This document shows positions 52,637-62,150 of a DNA stretch of 64,000 bases, piece by piece. The stretch lies in assembly GCA_964517795.1 (NCBI GenBank), contig CAZFDE010000007.1, forward strand, positions 1 to 64,000. Reading direction: 5' to 3'. The translations under genes and the position numbers were made by a program. The notes below the pieces were generated by a model. The model ran no database searches. It was given only the letters and a program-made list of their open reading frames with translations, and was not told the origin of the DNA. This DNA comes from CAZFDE01 sp964517795. Lineage in GTDB: Bacteria > Planctomycetota > Phycisphaerae > Sedimentisphaerales > Anaerobacaceae. Every line of letters begins with the position of its first letter. Position 1 is the stretch's first letter.

Positions 52637-52676
52637 GTCTTAAAACCGTGAATATTCCTTTGGATGAACGCGAAAG

Positions 52677-53033
52677 ATGAAGACTGAAAACCTATTTGAT
52701 CTGATCGAAGCGGGTATTCGTGCCGAAGGCTTGCGCCAAAAAGCGATTGCCAACAATGTTGCGAATTGCCAGACACCGGGCTATCGCCGGGTGGATATCA
52801 AATTTTCCGAACTTCTGGAAAAGGCCCTGCAATCGGGCGGCAGCCTGGACCTTAGCGAGATCGAAGCGAGGCTCTATCGCCCAAAAAATACCCCGCTGAA
52901 TGAAATGGCAAACGATGTAGATCTCGAAACGGAAGTAACCGCCATGATCCAAAACGACTTGCGTCATAAAACTTTGATCCGGGTCCTGCACAAGAAATAC
53001 AAACAAATGGAAATGGCCATTAATGTGAAGTAG
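52677..53033 (+). CDS. flgB: FlgB, proximal rod protein
   Basis: The 118-residue protein has KAIANNVANCQTPGYRRVD (about 21-39) and the C-terminal DVDLETEVTAMIQNDLRHKT region of FlgB. It is slightly shorter than Salmonella FlgB (138). The ribosome binding site is weak. It is first in the long basal-body operon, eight bases ahead of flgC. Confidence 0.92.
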   Translation: MKTENLFDLIEAGIRAEGLRQKAIANNVANCQTPGYRRVDIKFSELLEKALQSGGSLDLSEIEARLYRPKNTPLNEMANDVDLETEVTAMIQNDLRHKTLIRVLHKKYKQMEMAINVK

Positions 53034-53040
53034 GTGATCT

Positions 53041-53445
53041 ATGGACTTCAATAAAATTGCCAATACGGTCGATATTTCGGTTTCCGGACTGAAAGCCCAA
53101 AAGCAGCAACTCAAGCTGATCAGCTCGAATATCGCTAACGCACAGTCAACCGACAGCGGCAACGGCAGACCTTATCGACGGATGGAGGCGGTCTTCCAGA
53201 CCGATACCGATACGCTGGGCGGGGTCAAAATCGGACAGATCAATCAGGACAGTAGCGAATTTCCCAAGGTGCTCAAACCCGGGCATCCCCAGGCCGACGA
53301 GCAGGGATATGTGGCTATGCCGAATGTCAATCTGCCGATCGAAATGATGAACTTGAATATCGCTTCACGAACGTACCAAGCCAATATCGCGGTCTTGAAG
53401 CGGTATCAGAGAATGGTGGATACTACCCTGGAACTGTTGAGATAA
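53041..53445 (+). CDS. flgC: FlgC, proximal rod protein
   Basis: The 134-residue protein, the family length, has LISSNIANAQSTDSGNGRPY (about 27-46) and the C-terminal NLPIEMMNLNIASRTYQANI, matching FlgC. It lies between flgB and fliE, the usual order. Confidence 0.94.
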   Translation: MDFNKIANTVDISVSGLKAQKQQLKLISSNIANAQSTDSGNGRPYRRMEAVFQTDTDTLGGVKIGQINQDSSEFPKVLKPGHPQADEQGYVAMPNVNLPIEMMNLNIASRTYQANIAVLKRYQRMVDTTLELLR

Positions 53446-53460
53446 ACGAAAGGAATCATA

Positions 53461-53766
53461 ATGGTTGAATTGAACGGAATCCAATCCGTCTCAAATTTTA
53501 AGAACGCGGCCGCTAATGCCGTGAACGCAACACAAAATGCTTCGGCGTCCAAAGCCGCCAAAACGGTGGGCGAACTGATTCAGAAGGCCGACAATCAGCA
53601 GCAGCAATCGGATATGTCGATCAAAGAGCTGCTCAGCGGAAAATCCTCGGACATTCATTCGGTTGTCGCGGAAGTGGCCCGGGCGGATATGAGTTTTAAG
53701 CTGCTGGTCGGTGTTCGCAACAAATTAGTCGAAGCATATAAGCAAACAATGAATATGCCTATATGA
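53461..53766 (+). CDS. fliE: FliE, MS ring-rod junction protein
   Basis: The 101-residue helical protein has the FliE C-terminal pattern DIHSVVAEVARADMSFKLLV then RNKLVEAYKQTMNMPI. It links the MS ring to the rod. AAAGGAA precedes the ATG; fliF follows at 28 bp. Confidence 0.92.
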   Translation: MVELNGIQSVSNFKNAAANAVNATQNASASKAAKTVGELIQKADNQQQQSDMSIKELLSGKSSDIHSVVAEVARADMSFKLLVGVRNKLVEAYKQTMNMPI

Positions 53767-53794
53767 TCCTGGAACGTTTAAGCGTATCTGACGT

Positions 53795-55270
53795 ATGCAA
53801 TTTCTAACACGATTAAAAGCCGTTTGGTTGCGACTGGGCCTGATCCAGCGCGTGATTCTCATCTCGATTGGGGCGGTTTGCGTGCTGCTTTGCGTTTTTT
53901 TAGGGCACTGGGCCCGCATGCCGGACCTGCGTTTGTTATATCAGGACCTCGATCCGGACGAAGCGGCCCAGATCACTGAAAAGCTGACCGACGCGGGTAT
54001 CGCGTACGAACTGCGGGATTCCGGATCGAGTATCTATGCCCCGAAAGAACAAATCTACCAGATCCGACTGGATATGGCTAAAGAGGGGCTGCCCCAGGGC
54101 GATAAAGGAGGCTATCAATTATTTGACGACGAAAAGATCGGCGTCAGCCCGTTTGTACAGAATGTCAATCTGCACCGTGCCTTGCAGGATGAACTGGCCC
54201 GAAGCATCCAGATGATCGAAGGTGTTCATCATGCCCGAGTACATATCGTTAATCCCGAAAAACGCTTGTTCAGCGAGGATCAGCAGCAAGCCAGTGCATC
54301 TGTGGTTTTGAAGCTCAAACCGGGATACCGGATCGGTGCCTCGAATATCGCAGCGATTACACATCTGGTCGCCGGCAGTGTGGAATCGGTCGAAGCCGAT
54401 CAGGTCACCGTGGTGGACAGCCAGGGGCGGTTGCTATCCGGTCATACCGATCAGATCGGCAACGGCGGCGTTGGGACGGTTGTGGATTACAAGGAACGCG
54501 TCGAGCGAAATCTCGAAGAAAAGGTCGAAGATATGCTCGAGATGGTCCTTGGACCTGGTCGCGCAACGGTCAAGGTCAGTGCACAGATCGATATGACCAG
54601 CATCGATCAGGTAACCGAGAAATACGATCCCAAAGGTGTGCCGACCAAGGAGGAGATCACAGAAACCACAGAAGTCAACGGTTCGGGCGAATCCCAGAGT
54701 ACCGGTGGTACCAAGAAAGACAGTACAGTCGTCAGCGAATATGTAATCGGTAAGACCGTCGAGAAAAAAATGGAATTGCCCGGCGAGATCCAGCATCTCA
54801 GCGTGGCGGCCTTTGTGGATTTAAGCGTTGCCGATGTCCACGATGCCAATGCCGCAAAGATCATGGAATTGGCCGATGTCGAACAGATCATCAAAAACGC
54901 CCTGGGCCTCAGCGATACGGATTCACTGAAGGTCGTCGAAGCCAAATTTCATCAGCCCCAGGATCAATTTGAGCAACAAGGCATCAGCAAATGGCCACGC
55001 TATATTGCGATCGCCAAGCACAGTTCGCTGGGCATCATGGCGGTTTGTGCAATGCTTGTCTTAAAAATCCTTGGCGGCAAAAAAGATAAATCCGCACCTG
55101 TCGCTGTTGCGGCGACCGGGCAGCTTGAAGCGGGCCAGCCGGTCACCGGGTTGCTTACCGGTGAAGAAAACAATGAAATCGCCGCACTTCGCAAGCAAAT
55201 AACAGAGAATCTGAAAAAAGACCCGCAACATGTGCGACAACTGTTCAGCAGTTGGCTGGAGGAAAATTAG
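53795..55270 (+). CDS. fliF: FliF, MS ring protein
   Basis: The 491-residue protein has a first membrane helix (about 20-40), the YscJ/FliF ring domain (LLYQDLDPDEAAQITEKL and GDKGGYQLFDDEKIGVSPF), a FliF C domain, a second membrane helix (about 410-428) and the FliG-binding tail (QHVRQLFSSWLEEN). The length is shorter than Salmonella FliF (560), mostly from a reduced middle. It forms the inner-membrane base of the motor. Confidence 0.95.
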   Translation: MQFLTRLKAVWLRLGLIQRVILISIGAVCVLLCVFLGHWARMPDLRLLYQDLDPDEAAQITEKLTDAGIAYELRDSGSSIYAPKEQIYQIRLDMAKEGLPQGDKGGYQLFDDEKIGVSPFVQNVNLHRALQDELARSIQMIEGVHHARVHIVNPEKRLFSEDQQQASASVVLKLKPGYRIGASNIAAITHLVAGSVESVEADQVTVVDSQGRLLSGHTDQIGNGGVGTVVDYKERVERNLEEKVEDMLEMVLGPGRATVKVSAQIDMTSIDQVTEKYDPKGVPTKEEITETTEVNGSGESQSTGGTKKDSTVVSEYVIGKTVEKKMELPGEIQHLSVAAFVDLSVADVHDANAAKIMELADVEQIIKNALGLSDTDSLKVVEAKFHQPQDQFEQQGISKWPRYIAIAKHSSLGIMAVCAMLVLKILGGKKDKSAPVAVAATGQLEAGQPVTGLLTGEENNEIAALRKQITENLKKDPQHVRQLFSSWLEEN

Positions 55271-55273
55271 CCG

Positions 55274-56260
55274 ATGGCGAAACTCAAAGGGATGCAAAAA
55301 GCTGCTCTGTTTTTAATGGGCCTTGACCGGGCAACGGCCGGCGAGCTGATCAAGGGGATTGATCCGGAGACCGCCAAGCAATTGGCTGTGGAACTGGCTT
55401 ATCTGGATGCGGCCGGCTATCGCAACAGCCATGCGTCCATGGAAATGGTTCGCGAATTCACCCAGCATCTGGATGTCGGCGGCGGATTTCACTTAAAGAG
55501 TTTCATGAAGGAAATTCTCAAAAGCAGTGTCGGCGAAGAGAAAGCCGAACAAGTCCAGCAGGAGATCGGGGCGCTGCTGCAAAAACGAGATCCCTTTCTG
55601 ACGATCCGTCAATGCGAAGTGCCGGTATTGACCTCGGCCTTAAGCAGTGAGCACCCGCGCACGATCGCAGTGATTTTGTCCGAGCTTGACCCGCGTAAAA
55701 GCTCCGAAGTCCTTAAATCCCTGGATGAGCAAACGCGCCTGATGACAATCGAGCGGATGACCGGTTCTGAGCAGATTCCGCGAGAAGCCCGCACTCGGAT
55801 CGCCGAATCGATCAGCGAGCGGCTGACGCGATGCGCCGCTGTCGAAAGCGGCGGCGATCAGTCGTTGCGTAAAGTAGCGGTCATCTTGCGCAATCTCGGT
55901 AAGGAACTGCGAGACGGCCTCATGGGGACGATCAAAGAAAAGGACGATCAGACCGCGGAAAAGGTCGCAAGCCTGATGATCGTCTGGGACGATATTCCCT
56001 CGATCGGTGACCGTTCGCTGCAGGAAGCGCTGCGTAATGTCGAATCGCAGAAACTGGCCCTGGCCTTACACAAAGCACCTTCGCCGATCAACGAGAAGAT
56101 TCGAAAGAATATCTCCGAACGTGCGGCCGCATCGCTCGACGAAGAAGCGGCGTTGATGTCGGCGCCGAGCCGTGAAGATATCGCAGCGGCCCGCGAAGAG
56201 ATCATCCAGGTACTGCGAGAAATGAATGAGAATGGTAAACTGAGGTTTATTGAAGAATAA
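55274..56260 (+). CDS. fliG: FliG, motor switch/torque protein
   Basis: The 328-residue protein, family length, has KAALFLMGLDRATAGEL near the N-terminus, the middle-domain SEHPRTIAVILSELDPRKSS (EHPQ-like motif), and a C-terminal torque domain with SLMIVWDDIPSIGDRSLQEA, where the usual MFVFEDI motif is changed. Charged residues of the torque helix are kept in part (DD, R). It starts three bases after fliF. Confidence 0.95.
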   Translation: MAKLKGMQKAALFLMGLDRATAGELIKGIDPETAKQLAVELAYLDAAGYRNSHASMEMVREFTQHLDVGGGFHLKSFMKEILKSSVGEEKAEQVQQEIGALLQKRDPFLTIRQCEVPVLTSALSSEHPRTIAVILSELDPRKSSEVLKSLDEQTRLMTIERMTGSEQIPREARTRIAESISERLTRCAAVESGGDQSLRKVAVILRNLGKELRDGLMGTIKEKDDQTAEKVASLMIVWDDIPSIGDRSLQEALRNVESQKLALALHKAPSPINEKIRKNISERAAASLDEEAALMSAPSREDIAAAREEIIQVLREMNENGKLRFIEE

Positions 56261-56268
56261 CGCTAAAC

Positions 56269-56817
56269 ATGACGGAGATTGTTTTAACCAACCCGATCGG
56301 TCAAGTCACACTACTCGATGAGGATGTCCCGACCGCTCATGCGACCGAGGGGTTTAATGCCGATACCCAAAAGATGGTCGCGGAACTGGAGGCGGAGAAA
56401 TTACAGTCCGCCGAATTGATGAAAGTGCTCAGCTCGATCGTCAGCAAATTGGAAGGGATATATATTGATTTGTTCAGCCAACATAAATCCCAGATCGCCG
56501 CGCTGGCCATGGAGATCGCTCGAAAAGTCCTGATGGTCAAAATACAGGATCGCGATTATCAGATCGAAAAGATCATCGAGCAGGCATTGGCAAGGTCGCC
56601 CGACGGCCAAAAGATTGTCCTGAAATTAAATCCCGACGACTTGAAAACACTTGGCGAGAACCTCAAAAAAGATGAGTTGTTTCAAGGCGTTGATGTAGTG
56701 GCCGATGCTCAACTCGGCCGGGCCGAATGTATTGTCGAAACAGACAAAGGGGTTGTTCAGTCATTGATCGATTCCCATCTGGCCGAGATCGGTAAAGCAT
56801 TGGAACAGACGAATTAG
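56269..56817 (+). CDS. fliH: FliH, regulator of the export ATPase
   Basis: The 182-residue protein has a long N-terminal coiled coil and a FliH-type C-terminus: IAALAMEIARKVLMVKIQ, ALARSPDGQKIVLKLNPDDL and LGRAECIVETDKGVVQSLID. It lies between fliG and fliI, as usual. FliH dimers hold FliI and dock it to FliN and FlhA. Confidence 0.9.
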   Translation: MTEIVLTNPIGQVTLLDEDVPTAHATEGFNADTQKMVAELEAEKLQSAELMKVLSSIVSKLEGIYIDLFSQHKSQIAALAMEIARKVLMVKIQDRDYQIEKIIEQALARSPDGQKIVLKLNPDDLKTLGENLKKDELFQGVDVVADAQLGRAECIVETDKGVVQSLIDSHLAEIGKALEQTN

Positions 56818-56825
56818 AATTTGCA

Positions 56826-58205
56826 ATGGAAACCGAATTAAAAACAACGATAAACCCAAACGAAGCAATCGATTTCGACAAGTTTCACGAAGCGCTTCAC
56901 TCAGTCCGATTGATGCAGTGCCGGGGATGGGTGCTGCGTGTTTCCGGCTTGACCGTGGAATCCAGCGGTCCACCCTTGGGACTGGGCGAATTGTGCGGGA
57001 TCGAATTACGGGACGGCCGGCGGGTTGTCGCCGAAGTGGTCGGGTTCAATAAGGACCGGCTGATCCTGCTGCCGCTGGAACATATCGACGGAATCAGTCC
57101 CGGCGATACGGTCACTGCGCGTCAAAGCCCGCGGCATCTCATGTTAAGCGAGCACATATTAGGCCGCGTGCTGAACGGATTGGGTGAACCGATCGACGAT
57201 CTGGGGCCCCTGGAGGGCGATGAACGCAAAGAACTCAGCGGGTGCGCGGTCGATCCGCTGCAGCGCGAAAAAATAACCGCACCGCTGCCGTTGGGCATTC
57301 GTTCGATTGACGGATTATTAACATGCGGCCGCGGCCAGCGTGTCGGGATATTCGCAGGCAGCGGCGTGGGCAAAAGCGTATTGCTCGGCGATATCGCCAA
57401 TGGCAGTGACGCCGATGTGAATGTGGTGGCCCTCGTCGGCGAACGCGGGCGGGAAGTTCGTGAGTTTCTGGAAGAAAATCTGGGTCAATCCGGGCTTGCG
57501 CGAAGTGTCGTTATTGTGGCGACCAGCGATTCGCCTGCGATTCAGCGAGTGAAGGCCGGCTTCGTGGCGGTGGCCGTTGCGGAATATTTTCGCGATAAGG
57601 GCAAAGATGTCCTGTTTATGATGGATTCGCTGACACGATTTGCCCAGGCCCAACGGGAGATCGGCCTGGCCGCGGGTGAACCGCCCGCCTCCAAGGGCTA
57701 CTGCCCCAGTGTATTTTCGTTAATGCCGCGGCTGATCGAACGGCTCGGATGTGCTCGGCGCGGAAGTATTACCGGAATGATGACCGTGCTGGTCGAAAAC
57801 GACGACCTCAACGATCCGGTTTCCGACAGTGCCCGAAGCCTGCTCGACGGACATATTGTCCTGAGCCGCAAACTGGCCGAGCGAGGCCATTTTCCTGCCG
57901 TGGATATTTTGGGCAGCGTGAGTCGGCTGATGCCGTCGGTGGTTACCGATGCGCATCGCACGGCCGCGCAAAAACTGCGCGAGATCTATTCGATTTATAC
58001 CGATGCCGAAGACCTCATCAATATCGGGGCCTTTTCCGCGGGCAGTAATAACCGCATCGACGGTGCGATCACCTTGATCGAAAAAATTCGTAAATTTTTA
58101 ATTCAATCGGTCCGAGAACGAACGCGATTCGAGGAGACCGTTGGCCGCATGACGGAAATTACCCAACGATGGGACGATTTAGTGAATGAATCGGATGAAG
58201 TCTGA
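56826..58205 (+). CDS. fliI: FliI, flagellar export ATPase
   Basis: The 459-residue F1-beta-like ATPase has Walker A GIFAGSGVGKS at about 175-185, ALVGERGREVREFLEENLG, the Walker B LFMMDSLTRFAQAQREIG region and GEPPASKGYCPSVFSLMPRL. All catalytic motifs are intact. It powers unfolding and loading of export substrates. Placed between fliH and fliJ. Confidence 0.96.
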   Translation: METELKTTINPNEAIDFDKFHEALHSVRLMQCRGWVLRVSGLTVESSGPPLGLGELCGIELRDGRRVVAEVVGFNKDRLILLPLEHIDGISPGDTVTARQSPRHLMLSEHILGRVLNGLGEPIDDLGPLEGDERKELSGCAVDPLQREKITAPLPLGIRSIDGLLTCGRGQRVGIFAGSGVGKSVLLGDIANGSDADVNVVALVGERGREVREFLEENLGQSGLARSVVIVATSDSPAIQRVKAGFVAVAVAEYFRDKGKDVLFMMDSLTRFAQAQREIGLAAGEPPASKGYCPSVFSLMPRLIERLGCARRGSITGMMTVLVENDDLNDPVSDSARSLLDGHIVLSRKLAERGHFPAVDILGSVSRLMPSVVTDAHRTAAQKLREIYSIYTDAEDLINIGAFSAGSNNRIDGAITLIEKIRKFLIQSVRERTRFEETVGRMTEITQRWDDLVNESDEV

Positions 58206-58216
58206 CCGGGTGAGAT

Positions 58217-58684
58217 ATGAAAAAATTCCAATGGCGACTGGAACGGGTCTTGGCGCTGAAAAAAAAACAATTACAGCAGCAGCAAATGGAACTATTGGCG
58301 ATCACGGAAAAAATGACCGAAATCAGAACTTCATTATTGCTGGAAAAGCGAAAGCTGGCCGATGCCCTGAGCCGAACGAGTGAACCAGGGCTAAACGCCT
58401 TTAACGGACAGGAATTATGTCTTCGCTTTTCGCTGGTGAACGAACGTCGGATCAGGCAGCTTGACCATCAGCTTTCGCAATTGAAACATCGCCAACAGGA
58501 AAAAATCAATGAGGTGCTGACGATCCGGCGATTTACCGAAGGGCTTGAGCGGCTCCGGACCAAAGCCAAAACCCAATACATCAGCGAACAGGAAAAGCTC
58601 GAGCAAAAACAGTATGATGAAAATAACAGCAGCCGGTTTATTCGGAATCTGCTGGTTAACCCAAAAAACAAAGTTGAGGTTTAG
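58217..58684 (+). CDS. fliJ: FliJ, export stalk/chaperone-escort protein
   Basis: The 155-residue protein is one long antiparallel coiled coil with the FliJ-type start KKFQWRLERVLALKKKQLQQ and the usual length (147 in Salmonella). It follows fliI by 11 bp. GGGTGAG precedes the ATG. FliJ sits in the FliI hexamer like the gamma subunit of F1. Confidence 0.88.
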   Translation: MKKFQWRLERVLALKKKQLQQQQMELLAITEKMTEIRTSLLLEKRKLADALSRTSEPGLNAFNGQELCLRFSLVNERRIRQLDHQLSQLKHRQQEKINEVLTIRRFTEGLERLRTKAKTQYISEQEKLEQKQYDENNSSRFIRNLLVNPKNKVEV

Positions 58685-58707
58685 ACAAATGATACAGGAG
58701 TAGACCC

Positions 58708-59391
58708 GTGAATAAAAAGAAAATCATCCTGTTCGCATTAATCGGATTAATTGGCTTTGGGGCGATGTTCGTGTTGGGGTGGTTTACAACCCGGCCGAGC
58801 GATACAACCCAAACCGCTGACACTGTAAAGGCGGACGAATCCACGAGTGATTCAATCGATGAGTACGTCGAACTTCAGCCCCCAACGGTCGATCCCGACG
58901 GTGAAACCAAAAAAAGCATGACCTTAAAGCAATTGCGGACGCTGGTCTATGAAGTGCGCGAAAAAATCAAGCTGTACGACCAAAAGCTCGAACGGCTGAA
59001 AATACACGAGGAGCGACTCAAGTCATCCGAAACGATGCTCAATGAGGATATGGAAAAGCTCGAAAATATGCGGATCGAATTGGCTTCGACCCTGGACCGG
59101 CTCACCAGTGAACATGCCAAATTAGAACAAAGCAAGGTCGAGATCGCCCATACGGAACGGCGAAACCTGATGGCCGTGGCGGCAACTTATGACAAGATGG
59201 ATTCCGCCAGTGCCAGTAAAATTTTGGCCAACATGAGCCAGTCCAGCGATGTCAGTGCGTCCGATGCCGTGAAGATCCTGTATTACATGGGTGACCGTCA
59301 AAAGGCAAAGGTGCTGGCCGAGATGAGCAACGCAGAGCCGGCGCTGGCGGCCTATTTTTGCCAGAAAATGAAAAAGATCGTGGAGCATTAA
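58708..59391 (+). CDS. MotE-like coiled-coil membrane protein (MgtE-N-type C-terminus)
   Basis: The 227-residue protein has one N-terminal membrane helix (about 5-27), a long coiled coil (about 75-150) and a C-terminal MgtE-N-like domain (YDKMDSASASKILANMS then VKILYYMGDRQKAKVLAEM). This is the layout of MotE, the stator chaperone of other phyla. GTG 58708 is chosen because CAGGAG sits seven bases upstream. Its place just before motA supports a stator-assembly role. Confidence 0.78.
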   Translation: MNKKKIILFALIGLIGFGAMFVLGWFTTRPSDTTQTADTVKADESTSDSIDEYVELQPPTVDPDGETKKSMTLKQLRTLVYEVREKIKLYDQKLERLKIHEERLKSSETMLNEDMEKLENMRIELASTLDRLTSEHAKLEQSKVEIAHTERRNLMAVAATYDKMDSASASKILANMSQSSDVSASDAVKILYYMGDRQKAKVLAEMSNAEPALAAYFCQKMKKIVEH

Positions 59392-59397
59392 TCGCTT

Positions 59398-60168
59398 ATG
59401 GATATTGCAACAATTATCGGTGTATGTCTGGGATTTATGGTGGTGGTCGGTGCGATCATCGCCGGCGGCGGCGCAACCATGTTTATTCATATCCCCTCGC
59501 TGTCGATTACCATCGGCGGGATGCTGTGCGCGACGATGATCCATTTTTCGCTGCCGCAGTTTCTGGGAATTTTTTCCATCATCAAAAAAACCATCTTCAC
59601 CAAGATTCCCTCCCAATCGGAACTCATCCAGCGGATGGTCAATTACGCCGCGATCAACCGTCGGGATGGCGCGTTGGCCCTGGAACAGGAGATATCGAAG
59701 GTCAACGACGTATTTTTGGTAAAGTCGCTTCAGATGCTGGTGGACGGCCGCGACTGCGACGAGATCCGCGAGATTATGGAGCTGGAGATCGAGAATCTCA
59801 GCGAACGCCATGGCAATGGAAAAAAAATCCTGGAATTTATGGGGGCGGCCGCACCGGCGTTTGGGATGATCGGAACGCTGATCGGTTTGATCCAGATGCT
59901 GCGCAGTCTCGAATCGCCAGAATCCATTGGCGCAGGCATGGCCGTAGCGCTGTTGACGACCTTTTATGGGGCTTTCGCGGCCAATCTCATCTTTATTCCT
60001 CTGGCGGGAAAATTAGGGATCTACAGTCAAAGTGAAGGCATGGCCCTGGCGATGATCACCGAAGGCGTCTGTGCGATCGCACGCGGAGAAAATCCCACCG
60101 CCGTACGCGAGAAAATGCAGGCCTTCCTGTCTCATGGCCGGCGCGAAGAAGTGAAAGCGGAAATCTAA
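59398..60168 (+). CDS. motA: MotA, stator ion-channel subunit
   Basis: The 256-residue protein has four membrane segments, a large cytoplasmic loop between the second and third, and the conserved ending of the third and fourth: GAAAPAFGMIGTLIGLIQML and AVALLTTFYGAFAANLIFIP with the key prolines. It is a member of the MotA/TolQ/ExbB family. It overlaps motB1 by one base (TAATG). Confidence 0.95.
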   Translation: MDIATIIGVCLGFMVVVGAIIAGGGATMFIHIPSLSITIGGMLCATMIHFSLPQFLGIFSIIKKTIFTKIPSQSELIQRMVNYAAINRRDGALALEQEISKVNDVFLVKSLQMLVDGRDCDEIREIMELEIENLSERHGNGKKILEFMGAAAPAFGMIGTLIGLIQMLRSLESPESIGAGMAVALLTTFYGAFAANLIFIPLAGKLGIYSQSEGMALAMITEGVCAIARGENPTAVREKMQAFLSHGRREEVKAEI

Positions 60169-60845
60169 TGCCTGCGCGCAAACCCAAATCGGAAGATGAG
60201 GGCCCCGGTGCACCGGAATGGATGGTGACTTTCAGTGATTGTATGACACTGTTATTGACGTTTTTTGTGCTGCTGCTGAGTTTTTCGTCTTTTGATGATA
60301 ATGTGTTTCGAAAACTCAAAGTCCTTTTCGCTGAAGATTTGCCGTCACTGAGCCTGGCGCGATTGAGAGACAAGGACGCGTTTTTAGCTCAACATGTCAT
60401 CAAACATCAGCAGGAGATCGATCAGGGCAGTGAAAAACCCACGCTCTCCCAGGGCAAGGAAGATCATTTACTCAATGAAACCGAACCGAAGGATTTTCAC
60501 AACCGAAAGGTGTTTTTAATCGCCTCTGAAAAAATATTCTGGGGCAACGGCTATGTGATATCGATGGACGGCAAGGCCATTCTGAGGCAACTGGCCGATT
60601 TTCTCAGTGAGGTCCGCGGCCGAATGGTGGTCAGCGAATACAGCACACGCGGCTCGGATAATATCGGCATGGGCCGCTCACTGGAACTGCTGGATTACCT
60701 AAGCGAACATCCGGGACTGGACAAAAGCGAGTTTAGTATTTCCGATGGGGGGATCGTCGCGCCCTCGACCGTCCGCAATACACTGGGCCAGAACTGTGCC
60801 CGGGTTACCGAAATTGTACTGCTGGAACGGAGTATTTACAATTGA
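60168..60845 (+). CDS. motB: MotB-type stator subunit 1
   Basis: The 225-residue protein has a short cytoplasmic N-terminus, one membrane helix with the ion-carrying Asp (D24 in MVTFSDCMTLLLTFFVLLLS), and a periplasmic OmpA-like domain (about 125-222). In that domain the peptidoglycan-binding Asp and Arg positions appear changed (SEYSTRGSDNIGMGRSLELL). It overlaps motB2 by 4 bp (TTGA). Two MotB-type genes follow one motA, so a mixed MotB dimer is possible. Confidence 0.88.
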   Translation: MPARKPKSEDEGPGAPEWMVTFSDCMTLLLTFFVLLLSFSSFDDNVFRKLKVLFAEDLPSLSLARLRDKDAFLAQHVIKHQQEIDQGSEKPTLSQGKEDHLLNETEPKDFHNRKVFLIASEKIFWGNGYVISMDGKAILRQLADFLSEVRGRMVVSEYSTRGSDNIGMGRSLELLDYLSEHPGLDKSEFSISDGGIVAPSTVRNTLGQNCARVTEIVLLERSIYN

Positions 60846-61561
60846 AACGGGATCACCAGCAAGAATCCTCGGCGAATAAAGTGCCGGCGTACATCGTGAC
60901 CTTTTCGGACATGGTCACGTTGTTGCTGACCTTTTTTGTGATGCTGCTGACCCTGGCCCAGGTCCAGGATCCCGAACTTTTTCGTGAGGGTCGAGATGCG
61001 TTCTGGAGCTCGATTCGCCACATGGGACTGGGCGTGCTTGTCGGCCGACAAATCAGTCCGGATTTTGGAAAGGTGAAGCTGAAATATTATATCGCCGAAT
61101 CCGATAAGGATTTTGCGGTGCGCAGCATTGATGCCAAACGCGAAGAAATTGAACGGCTCTTTCGTAAAATCAACCGTTCGATGACTACTTTACCATCAAC
61201 AATCACCGCTCAAAGTGCGACATTGACCGCAACGAATATCCGCTTCGCCCCATCCGAATGGACCCTCGCCCCCCAAGCCGAACAATTTCTTACTGATTTT
61301 CTCAACACGCTGCAAACAAGCGGGCAGACCGTTCAGATCTATGTCCTGGGGCTGAGCCGCGAAAGTATCGATGAGAAACAACGATGGATCACATCGGCCA
61401 AACGGGCCGCTGCTGTACGCGACTATATTACAGATCATATGCCTCAGGATACGGATTTTTCGGTTTATTGCTGGGGGGCAGGGCCGGGCGGGGTTTGGGC
61501 CGGGGAAAACGGCACGGTTGCTGAAAACACACAGATCATGATTGGCGTGCTGCGACAATAG
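60842..61561 (+). CDS. motB: MotB-type stator subunit 2
   Basis: The 239-residue protein has one membrane helix with the ion-carrying Asp (D23 in IVTFSDMVTLLLTFFVMLLT), a helical linker and an OmpA-like domain (about 125-235; FLTDFLNTLQTSGQTVQIYV, then SAKRAAAVRDYI). The start is TTG 60842, with GGAG eight bases upstream, overlapping the stop of motB1. It is clearly a paralog of motB1 in the membrane region but diverged in the periplasmic part. The proton or sodium preference cannot be told from sequence. Confidence 0.88.
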   Translation: MKRDHQQESSANKVPAYIVTFSDMVTLLLTFFVMLLTLAQVQDPELFREGRDAFWSSIRHMGLGVLVGRQISPDFGKVKLKYYIAESDKDFAVRSIDAKREEIERLFRKINRSMTTLPSTITAQSATLTATNIRFAPSEWTLAPQAEQFLTDFLNTLQTSGQTVQIYVLGLSRESIDEKQRWITSAKRAAAVRDYITDHMPQDTDFSVYCWGAGPGGVWAGENGTVAENTQIMIGVLRQ

Positions 61562-61703
61562 CCGCCGAATTGCCTGTCGGGAAAGTTGACGCCTGTCAAA
61601 ATATTCGACAGGACCGAATTCGGGACCGGTTTTCACGACCGAAAGAGCGAATTTTCCGTTTGGGCACATGATTTGCACTATTTCATCAAAAAAGGATACC
61701 TTG

Positions 61704-62150
61704 TTGTCAACAACGGCCAAAAAAATCAGTATCTTTACGATTGGGGCCTTTCTGCTGTTGGCGGTATTAAGCTTGAACCGCTCCAGCGGCAAAGACGCCA
61801 ATACTCCCAATCTCTATCCGCTTAAAAAGAGTTTGCAATCCGGCGGCGATGAGCTCGAACTCAGCCGCGGGGAACTCGTCGTCAAGATGATCGTGGCGAC
61901 CGGGATCGTAGCCGTGCTCGGCATCGCTGTTGTCTATCTATCGCGTAAAGTACTGCCCGGGATGCACCAAATCTCCGGGCAGCGGGTTCGGGTGGTTGAA
62001 ACCATCGGATTGGGTCAGCGCCGACGGATTCATTTGCTTCAAATCGATGAAACCGAAATCCTTATCGGCAGCACGGATACCGAGATTAACCGTTTACATG
62101 TACTCGAAAACAAACCGTCATTGGAACCTCAAACGGACGAGCCGGGCTAA
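61704..62150 (+). CDS. fliO: FliO-like export-gate assembly protein
   Basis: The 148-residue protein has two hydrophobic segments (about 7-25, possibly a signal peptide, and about 57-80) and a C-terminal FliO-type domain: GQRVRVVETIGLGQRRRIHL then LLQIDETEILIGST. TTG 61704 is chosen because AAAGGA lies seven bases before it; TTG 61701 and ATG 61668 are alternatives. The stop abuts the fliP ATG (TAA-ATG). The order fliO-P-Q-R is standard. The 142 bp before it hold nothing clear. Confidence 0.82.
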   Translation: MSTTAKKISIFTIGAFLLLAVLSLNRSSGKDANTPNLYPLKKSLQSGGDELELSRGELVVKMIVATGIVAVLGIAVVYLSRKVLPGMHQISGQRVRVVETIGLGQRRRIHLLQIDETEILIGSTDTEINRLHVLENKPSLEPQTDEPG

